In this document: piece after piece, positions 1 to 8,249 of the stretch
How positions within the stretch are numbered: the stretch's first letter is position 1
How the letters are laid out: each line of letters opens with the position of its first letter
Assembly: GCF_014698965.1 (NCBI RefSeq)
Contig: NZ_JACXAE010000014.1
Span: 1 to 36,510 of the forward strand
Direction: 5' to 3'
DNA from: Iningainema tapete BLCC-T55
GTDB lineage: Bacteria; Cyanobacteriota; Cyanobacteriia; Cyanobacteriales; Nostocaceae
Length of the DNA: 36,510 nt
Notes under the pieces: model-generated
Databases searched by the model: none
Told to the model about the DNA's origin: nothing
The model's input: only the letters and a program-made list of their open reading frames with translations
Position numbers and translations under genes: made by a program

Positions 1-108
1 ACGTAAAAATAAGCTCTTCGAGCTTATGAGTGCAAGTTAATGCTTCCACCCTATGCAAATTAATGGGTGAAGTAATAATCTCCGGAATCACCGGAGCGTC
101 GATGATGT
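1..108. other. Array-flanking segment with three stem-loops
   Basis: This stretch has no copy of the CRISPR repeat, so the array boundary lies at 109. It holds three inverted repeats: an 8-bp stem ATAAGCTC/GAGCTTAT with a 3-nt loop near 8-27, an imperfect stem CTTCCACCC/GGGTGAAG around 42-72, and a perfect 6-bp stem CTCCGG/CCGGAG with loop AATCA at 80-96. If the array is read on the minus strand, this is its distal end and the stems could stop or process the long precursor RNA. None has a clear T-tract. The window begins here, so the segment may be incomplete. Confidence 0.45.
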
Positions 109-3100
109 GTTTCCATTAATTCAACTTCCGAAGAAGTTTAAAGAATATTGGTGTCGAACTGACCCCCGAGCAGCTCGAGGAGAGTTTCCATTAATTCAAC
201 TTCCGAAGAAGTTTAAAGACTAGTTGCCGTCTCTCTTATCCTTCACGAAGGGGGTTTCCATTAATTCAACTTCCGAAGAAGTTTAAAGATGGATTCCTGT
301 TACTTCTGAGAGTTTCATTACTTGTTTCCATTAATTCAACTTCCGAAGAAGTTTAAAGTCTTTCAACGGACAAAACATTGAAGTCATCTCTCTAAAGTTT
401 CCATTAATTCAACTTCCGAAGAAGTTTAAAGTTTAGCTGGGGTCTTTTGTGCGGAAGGAGTCAAGTTTCCATTAATTCAACTTCCGAAGAAGTTTAAAGC
501 CTTGGGCATCGGCCTGGGGTGCGAGATGAAGTCCGGAAAGTTTCCATTAATTCAACTTCCGAAGAAGTTTAAAGCAATTTTGGAAGACATACCTTCCGAT
601 CCGAATATATGTTTCCATTAATTCAACTTCCGAAGAAGTTTAAAGTTTGCCAGGGCTCGATTGCCATACTGGTGCCGTGCCGAAGTTTCCATTAATTCAA
701 CTTCCGAAGAAGTTTAAAGTCCTACGCAAGTTGTAAACGATTCGCTGCTCCCGAGTTTCCATTAATTCAACTTCCGAAGAAGTTTAAAGTTGTCTGTCAC
801 CTCAGGAGATGGCTCTAAAACTCTTGGAAAGTTTCCATTAATTCAACTTCCGAAGAAGTTTAAAGCATTTTTACCCTGCTTCTTGGAAAGAAGACGCGGA
901 AGCAAAGTTTCCATTAATTCAACTTCCGAAGAAGTTTAAAGAACTCTTGCGCCAGAAATAATAGGAAACGACACGACATAGTTTCCATTAATTCAACTTC
1001 CGAAGAAGTTTAAAGTGGTATATAGGAGGGAGATTTTCTCCTCCTCGGTAAATGTTTCCATTAATTCAACTTCCGAAGAAGTTTAAAGCTGTTATTAGAG
1101 GAAATTCCGGCTTCCGAAGCGGGAAAAGTTTCCATTAATTCAACTTCCGAAGAAGTTTAAAGCGGAGGGGGAGGAACTTGCGGGTGCAACTGCTCGTTTC
1201 CATTAATTCAACTTCCGAAGAAGTTTAAAGTGCTTCTAATGCTGGAGTTATTGGTATTGCCGTTTTCGTTTCCATTAATTCAACTTCCGAAGAAGTTTAA
1301 AGTATTTTGACGATAGGCCTGTGTCTAATCCAGGTTTAGATTGGTTTCCATTAATTCAACTTCCGAAGAAGTTTAAAGACCAGAGGGACAAAAGGCTGAA
1401 GCGGTAGAGGCTAAATCGTTTCCATTAATTCAACTTCCGAAGAAGTTTAAAGTTCTAGAAAAGGGAGAAAGTTTTACTAGCTTTGTGTTTCCATTAATTC
1501 AACTTCCGAAGAAGTTTAAAGTCTTTTTTAGCGGACTGACCACAAGGTCAGCTAAGATTAACATGTTTCCATTAATTCAACTTCCGAAGAAGTTTAAAGA
1601 TTGATCAACTGTGAAGCTTTCAAGTTTGGAAGACTAGTTTCCATTAATTCAACTTCCGAAGAAGTTTAAAGACGATGTGACCTTAGTCACCGTTGAAGGC
1701 CAAGATGGGTTTCCATTAATTCAACTTCCGAAGAAGTTTAAAGCGATAACCCTGAGTCTGGACGGCTCAGGATCTCTAACAGTTTCCATTAATTCAACTT
1801 CCGAAGAAGTTTAAAGGTCTTCCCGATCAGCCGCAATTGCGGCTTGGGATCAACAAGTTTCCATTAATTCAACTTCCGAAGAAGTTTAAAGTCATCTCTG
1901 TTGGTATCCTCGCTTTTGGTGCTCCCGCTTGTTTCCATTAATTCAACTTCCGAAGAAGTTTAAAGCCGTACCACCGGTGGTGAAACCAGGTCCCAGTACT
2001 CCGGTTTCCATTAATTCAACTTCCGAAGAAGTTTAAAGTTTATAAAAAAAGATGAAGAGTAGAATCTTCATTCCTTTGTTTCCATTAATTCAACTTCCGA
2101 AGAAGTTTAAAGTCTACAGAAATTGCGAAGGGCTCACCCGCTCCGAGCAAGGAGTTTCCATTAATTCAACTTCCGAAGAAGTTTAAAGTTATTACTTTGA
2201 TCTGAAGGGGAATCCTATCGAGGTTTCCATTAATTCAACTTCCGAAGAAGTTTAAAGCACCATTGCTGCTACCTTCGCGGCAAACTCCAAGAAGTTTCCA
2301 TTAATTCAACTTCCGAAGAAGTTTAAAGTTTTTCTCTTTCAATTGGAATTCATCCGGTATCCTGGCTAGTTTCCATTAATTCAACTTCCGAAGAAGTTTA
2401 AAGATTGCAAAATTGGCAGAAGAATTAGGTCTTGTTAAAAGTTTCCATTAATTCAACTTCCGAAGAAGTTTAAAGTTTTTTTCATTTTGGTTTCTATGGC
2501 GGGAGCCGCTGATGGTTTCCATTAATTCAACTTCCGAAGAAGTTTAAAGATTTTTGAAAGGAAGCTCCGAGTCTTACCAATGGGAGGGTTTCCATTAATT
2601 CAACTTCCGAAGAAGTTTAAAGCCTGGAATCGTTACTCCCATCGAGCCTAACTCTAGACGTTTCCATTAATTCAACTTCCGAAGAAGTTTAAAGTATAAC
2701 TCTAAAAAAGGCAGAAGGAAGAGTTAGAAACTAATTAACGTTTCCATTAATTCAACTTCCGAAGAAGTTTAAAGACGCCTTGGCCTCTCCGTAGAGAATC
2801 TGATCACCCCCGTTTCCATTAATTCAACTTCCGAAGAAGTTTAAAGATATTACTCCTGTAGCTCTTGGTAGGCTTGTACGTAAGGGTTTCCATTAATTCA
2901 ACTTCCGAAGAAGTTTAAAGTTTCGGAAAAATTCCTCCTACGACGGTTATAAAAACTGTTTCCATTAATTCAACTTCCGAAGAAGTTTAAAGTTATTCTG
3001 ATCGCTGTCAACATTGTCTGGGGGATCACCGACGGTTTCCATTAATTCAACTTCCGAAGAAGTTTAAAGTTAAAAACTCTACCAACCCTGACCCACCTAT

Positions 3101-5781
3101 CTGTCTCCGTTTCCATTAATTCAACTTCCGAAGAAGTTTAAAGTATTGTCGCTATTAATTTTGTCCCTCCCTTTTCGGAGTGGGGTTTCCATTAATTCAA
3201 CTTCCGAAGAAGTTTAAAGTCTCCTGATGGATCTACCTCCGCCACAGCTGGCGGAAGTTTCCATTAATTCAACTTCCGAAGAAGTTTAAAGAGCAACTGG
3301 AAACTTTAGCCAAGACAACTCCGCGAAAAGTTTCCATTAATTCAACTTCCGAAGAAGTTTAAAGGCTCATCAGTCATGGCATCGACCCTGATGCTCGAGA
3401 GTTTCCATTAATTCAACTTCCGAAGAAGTTTAAAGGACAAAAGGCTGAAGCGTTAGTGGAGGCCAAAAAGTTTCCATTAATTCAACTTCCGAAGAAGTTT
3501 AAAGAACTTCGACTACATGTATTGGCTATTTTATTCTTTTTGTCGTTTCCATTAATTCAACTTCCGAAGAAGTTTAAAGCCTAAAAAAGGAGAAGGAAGA
3601 ACACGAGTACAAAGGTTTCCATTAATTCAACTTCCGAAGAAGTTTAAAGGTTTAGGTGTATGGTTTCTCCTGTACGGAGAAATATATCGTTTCCATTAAT
3701 TCAACTTCCGAAGAAGTTTAAAGTGACGTTCACAAAGCCCGTCGCGAGTGGGCACATGTTTCCATTAATTCAACTTCCGAAGAAGTTTAAAGTTTTGGCA
3801 AAATGATAGTACTTTGCAAGGGGTACAAGATGTTTCCATTAATTCAACTTCCGAAGAAGTTTAAAGGTTAAACATTCATGTAAGAATAGATGAAGCACAA
3901 GTGGATTTCCATTAATTCAACTTCCGAAGAAGTTTAAAGTTTTTAGAAAAATTAATCTGGCAGTACTCTATTCCAGAAATTTCCATTAATTCAACTTCCG
4001 AAGAAGTTTAAAGTCTTCTGGAGAGATAACGTGTAAAGCGCTCTCTCAAAAATTTCCATTAATTCAACTTCCGAAGAAGTTTAAAGCCCCCTATCTGCGA
4101 TCTCCCATGATCACCGGGTCTCTTATTTCCATTAATTCAACTTCCGAAGAAGTTTAAAGTAGAGAGATAGCGAGGAAGGTTCTCAACACCACAAGATTTC
4201 CATTAATTCAACTTCCGAAGAAGTTTAAAGAATGGATCCCGGATTTTTTGATCCAGGGTTCTAATATTTCCATTAATTCAACTTCCGAAGAAGTTTAAAG
4301 AGAAAAATGTCGGAAACCGCACGACTCGCTTCGAAAAATTTCCATTAATTCAACTTCCGAAGAAGTTTAAAGTTTTTTCTTACACCCAAACAGCTTTACG
4401 AAAAAGCTCAGATTTCCATTAATTCAACTTCCGAAGAAGTTTAAAGGATCACGTTCACGTTTATCCTGATGGCAGCTACTCTTTATTTCCATTAATTCAA
4501 CTTCCGAAGAAGTTTAAAGTCAAACTGAAAATAATTCGTAATTCGTAATTCGTAATTAAAGAAATTAATTCAACTTCCGAAGAAGTTTAAAGTCAAACCC
4601 CCGTACACTAATTTTCTCCAGTGAGAAAGCATTTCCATTAATTCAACTTCCGAAGAAGTTTAAAGAAGTAGTCGACATAATCGACTATCGTTTAACTCAT
4701 TTATTTCCATTAATTCAACTTCCGAAGAAGTTTAAAGTTTTCACGGGTCGGCAACGACCAACATCAGCGTAGAGAGATTTCCATTAATTCAACTTCCGAA
4801 GAAGTTTAAAGTATATATCAAGCTACCTCTAGAGGTCAATCTTTTGGAGATTTCCATTAATTCAACTTCCGAAGAAGTTTAAAGGCAAAGGTGCTGTGAT
4901 TTTTACAGCCCATGATCCAATGATTTCCATTAATTCAACTTCCGAAGAAGTTTAAAGACGGAAAAGGATTATTTTCTATAGATTACATAAATATTTCCAT
5001 TAATTCAACTTCCGAAGAAGTTTAAAGCAGTCAACACCGAGTAAAGAAAAGAATGACTAGCTCTTTAACTGAAATTTCCATTAATTCAACTTCCGAAGAA
5101 GTTTAAAGATATGTCCCAATTTCCAGAGCAATGCAAAATTCTTAAATATTTCCATTAATTCAACTTCCGAAGAAGTTTAAAGTGGTTAAGCCTAGTTGCC
5201 GGTGGAGCCAGAGTTGGCTCCGTATTTCCATTAATTCAACTTCCGAAGAAGTTTAAAGATTAACCAGTTTCTTGGGAAGAATACCCTCGGTACTATTGCT
5301 ATTTCCATTAATTCAACTTCCGAAGAAGTTTAAAGCACCAGTCCTCCAGCCGTTATCAGGGATCCTGATGATGACAATTTCCATTAATTCAACTTCCGAA
5401 GAAGTTTAAAGACTTTTCGCTTCTGGGTAAGAATACCTGGAGAGTAGTCAAAATTTCCATTAATTCAACTTCCGAAGAAGTTTAAAGAGTTTCAAACCGG
5501 AGAGGTCTTAGTTACAGATCGGATTTCCATTAATTCAACTTCCGAAGAAGTTTAAAGACTCGCATAAATGCGGCAAAGGAGATCGCAAATGGTTTATTTC
5601 CATTAATTCAACTTCCGAAGAAGTTTAAAGTTCTTGATATTGCAAAAGTTTTGCGTACCGGGCATCATAATTTCCATTAATTCAACTTCCGAAGAAGTTT
5701 AAAGGTCGCATGCCTCACTTTCACACCTATCCTGACGGAGGTTGGGATTTCCATTAATTCAACTTCCGAAGAAGTTTAAAG
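109..5781 (-). CRISPR. CRISPR array, 78 repeats and 77 spacers
   Basis: A 35-bp repeat recurs 78 times, the first at 109-143 and the last at 5747-5781, with spacers of about 33-45 bp. On the plus strand it begins GTTTCCATTAATTC and ends GAAGTTTAAAG. The first 52 repeats begin with G. Those from 3905 on begin with A (25 copies), and one at 4558-4592 is damaged at its 5' end. Read on the minus strand the repeat contains AACTTC-TTCG-GAAGTT, a 6-bp stem with a stable UUCG loop, and ends in ATGGAAAC, resembling the usual 8-nt crRNA handle. This, plus the co-directional RT-Cas1 gene just beyond 5781, is why minus-strand transcription with the leader on the right is preferred. The plus direction is not excluded. 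The RT-Cas1 partner suggests type III, but no effector gene is in the window. Confidence 0.97.
4533..4592. repeat. STRR heptamer run abutting a damaged CRISPR repeat
   Basis: Three tandem copies of AATTCGT plus a partial AATT (4533-4557) form the end of spacer 61. The following repeat (4558-4592) has its first six bases changed from ATTTCC to AAAGAA, while the other 29 bases are intact. Heptamer STRRs are typical dispersed repeats of filamentous cyanobacterial genomes. Either the spacer was taken from such a locus, or an STRR expanded inside the array and damaged the neighbouring repeat. Confidence 0.8.
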
Positions 5782-6079
5782 TGCAGCTTCTAAAAGCCTT
5801 ACCCTGAGATAAGTCTACAGCAGTTTTTTGTGGGATGCAAATTTTGATCTAGTTTATTGAAAATAATTATCAATAAACTAGTAGTTCTGAGTCTTCAAAC
5901 CCATAGTTCGAGAGTAATTTGGGGGATATAACGAAGGAATCAGGGTTTCAGCGATTTTACTTATCCCCCAAATATCTACTATATAGTTACCACCAAATAG
6001 AAAAGGGGAGAGTGGAGGAACATTACCCCCATTCTCCCTCTCTAGCTCAAAGTGGTAACTTTACAACAGAACTAACGGA
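5782..6079 (-). promoter_or_regulatory. Probable CRISPR leader with two inverted repeats
   Basis: This is the 298-bp gap between the last repeat and the RT-Cas1 stop codon. It is AT-rich and contains no convincing gene. It carries a 12-bp inverted repeat CTAGTTTATTGA/TCAATAAACTAG (5849-5860 and 5870-5881, 9-nt loop) and a second 12-bp pair ATTTGGGGGATA/TATCCCCCAAAT (5917-5928 and 5962-5973). The first lies 68 bp from the array edge, where integration-guiding proteins or architectural factors often bind in leaders. The role is inferred from position and from the direction argued for the array. Confidence 0.6.
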
Positions 6080-8086
6080 TCAAAGCTTCCAAGTCATCGG
6101 GCGATATACCTCAATCTCACCCATTAAACTGGAAATGTACTCCCGTACCTGCAACTCCAAACAACGACGGTATGCCACCTTATAACCTGTATGTGGATGC
6201 GTTACCTCTGTTTGCAACCTCTCCTCCCAATGCTTGAGAAACTTCTTCAGCGCATAAGGTTGGAAATACACACCGCCGCGTTCATCTGGTGGGGTAAAAT
6301 CTTCAAGGGTAAAAATGTTTTTATTCACCAAATACACTACCAGTGAATCGACAACTAAAGCGCGAAATTCTTCAATCAAGTCAGACACTAACGCTGGATG
6401 ATTGTCACGCGGAACGTGTAAATTACCAAAATGGGTATGTAGCCCTACCGCCTGAACTAGCGAGTAAATATTCTGACTTAATAATGTGTACCCTAAACTA
6501 AGCATACTATTAATTGGGTCAGTAGGTGGACGTTTGGTACGCTTGTCAAAGGCAAACACTCCCGTAAATAACGAACCCAAAGCTTGAAAATAAAGTGTTG
6601 CTGCTTTCCCCTCATACCCTCGCAGCACATCCATATCTTCCGCAAAAGGTAACTTTTCCATCAATATTTCTAAATCGTCGATCGCCTTAGTCGCAATCTC
6701 AGTTTTACGGCGACGGTTTAACCGCATCAATAGTATACGCGAATTATGTAATTTTGCACGTACAATTGCCTCAGCTTGTCGCTTAGTAAACTCACGATTC
6801 TGAGAACACTCCACCTGTCGCCCCAAATATTCCACCTTCGCCTGCCCTTCCGTCTCCAACCGTCCAAAATATTTCCCCTTTTGCGACAAATACATTACCG
6901 GAATCCGCCGCAGCAAAGCCAAACTAACTGCACCATGAGATAAATTGCAACAGCCAAACAGTACAATATGACTCACCCGATTTACAGGCACTTTTATCCG
7001 GAGTTCTTTCTGATAAAACACCTGAAATTGCTGGTGATAAACATTTAGATATGCTCCTTGGTCAGTCACGTATAATGTAGTCATAGAATCCTGCCAGTAA
7101 TGTGAAATTGATGCTTTTGGAAATTTGATCGGCTTCACCAAGCTACAAGCTTTGGGAGGACGAGAAACCACTTGCACTTTTCGCGTCTTTAAGCGAAAAT
7201 AAGGCATTCCCGAATCAGAAATTACCCATTCCCCCGCCTTAATTTCTGGTGGCGGTGGTGCAAATACTTCTCCCTTCACAAAGCGATAGCCAAGAAAAGT
7301 AAACTCATCATCAGGGGAGAAAATATGTGTCTTCTCTGGCTGAAGAGTTAAATAAACTTCCCCCAGCCAAGTGGTAATTTGTTCTAAAATACGATTCGCT
7401 GTCATCCAACTGTCACAAGCAACAGCAAAATCATCGCCATAACGCACCAAATTAATGCCATGACTTAGACATTGCCGATCAAACTCAGTAAGATATAAAT
7501 TGGCTAACGCGCCCGAAAGCACTCCCCCTTGCAACACCCCTTTACCTGGATAGATGGGTTTTCCAGCAATCACAATCCCGGATTTAAGTTGTTGCTCTAT
7601 CAATTGCAGTAGAATTGGCTCTAACTGCAATTGCTCTAAGTCAGTCAACAGTAGCGCCCAGCAAAGATTGTCAAAAAACTGCTGAATATCAGTTTTGATT
7701 ATCCAAGTAGGTTGATACTGGTAGTAAGAGAACACATGTTGCACCGCCATCTGTATCCCACGTCCAGGGCGATAAGCATAGCTACAATTAAGAAAGGTAT
7801 CCTCCAAGGGGAAATACAATTCTTCAAGTAGCACACGCTGGACGATTCTATCCCTCACAGTAGGAATACCGATTAAGCGCTTAGCACCGCTTTTTTTCGG
7901 CACATAGAATCCTTTAGCAGGATTAGCACTGTAGAGTTCTTGTTGTAGCCGATATTGGATATCTCGTAATTGTTCGTGGACAATGCCCGCAAACAAGTCA
8001 GTTGTGATACCATCAATACCAGGACTGCGACTTCCCAGACGAACCTGAACCCAAGCAGCCATTAGCTGTTCTAGGGTAAACTCCAT
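6080..8086 (-). CDS. cas1: Reverse transcriptase-Cas1 fusion protein
   Basis: This 668-residue protein joins a group II intron-like reverse transcriptase to a Cas1 integrase. Residues about 20-275 are the RT: TD at 132-133 in the KTDIQQFFDN motif, the catalytic YGDD box at 216-219, and a FLGYRF segment near 264-269. Residues about 335-668 are Cas1, with E492 in RGYEGK, H557 in GNLHVPR and D569 in SDLIEEFR matching the metal-binding triad. Such fusions let spacers be acquired from RNA as well as DNA. It lacks the N-terminal Cas6 domain found in some relatives. The ATG is supported by an AGGAGG ribosome site six bases upstream. It points toward the leader and array. No cas2, cas6 or effector gene accompanies it, so any Cas2 partner must be encoded elsewhere. 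Confidence 0.96.
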   Translation of the reverse strand: MEFTLEQLMAAWVQVRLGSRSPGIDGITTDLFAGIVHEQLRDIQYRLQQELYSANPAKGFYVPKKSGAKRLIGIPTVRDRIVQRVLLEELYFPLEDTFLNCSYAYRPGRGIQMAVQHVFSYYQYQPTWIIKTDIQQFFDNLCWALLLTDLEQLQLEPILLQLIEQQLKSGIVIAGKPIYPGKGVLQGGVLSGALANLYLTEFDRQCLSHGINLVRYGDDFAVACDSWMTANRILEQITTWLGEVYLTLQPEKTHIFSPDDEFTFLGYRFVKGEVFAPPPPEIKAGEWVISDSGMPYFRLKTRKVQVVSRPPKACSLVKPIKFPKASISHYWQDSMTTLYVTDQGAYLNVYHQQFQVFYQKELRIKVPVNRVSHIVLFGCCNLSHGAVSLALLRRIPVMYLSQKGKYFGRLETEGQAKVEYLGRQVECSQNREFTKRQAEAIVRAKLHNSRILLMRLNRRRKTEIATKAIDDLEILMEKLPFAEDMDVLRGYEGKAATLYFQALGSLFTGVFAFDKRTKRPPTDPINSMLSLGYTLLSQNIYSLVQAVGLHTHFGNLHVPRDNHPALVSDLIEEFRALVVDSLVVYLVNKNIFTLEDFTPPDERGGVYFQPYALKKFLKHWEERLQTEVTHPHTGYKVAYRRCLELQVREYISSLMGEIEVYRPMTWKL

Positions 8087-8201
8087 GTATCCTCCTAATA
8101 GAGAGGGAATGGAAAGTTAGGAGATCGAGGAAACCTCTGCTTTCCACACTTTTATCGTCGCAAGGGTGTATATAAGTATGAGTATGAGTAATTGACTTGG
8201 G

Positions 8202-8225
8202 TATATGACTTAGTATATGACTTAG
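8202..8225. repeat. Tandem 12-bp direct repeat in a divergent promoter region
   Basis: TATATGACTTAG occurs twice head to tail, immediately after related AGTATGAG and ATTGACTTGG strings. It lies 25 bp before the STAND start, in the 163-bp gap between the divergent RT-Cas1 and STAND genes. It could be an operator, perhaps for the HTH domain of the STAND protein itself. That role is inferred from position only. Confidence 0.5.
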
Positions 8226-8249
8226 TAAAACTAGATTTTGGATTGAACT

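Noticed and set aside
109-5781. Plus-strand transcription of the array from a leader at the left
   Set aside because: Possible, because both terminal repeats are intact. Repeat folding, the GAAAC-like end and the position of RT-Cas1 favour the opposite direction.
5849-5881. Leader inverted repeat as a transcription terminator
   Set aside because: Neither strand has a T-tract after the stem and the stem is AT-rich. A protein-binding role is more likely.
5919-6185. 88-codon plus-strand frame across the leader and the RT-Cas1 3' end
   Set aside because: It overlaps the well-supported RT-Cas1 gene in antisense, has no ribosome site and encodes no recognisable sequence.
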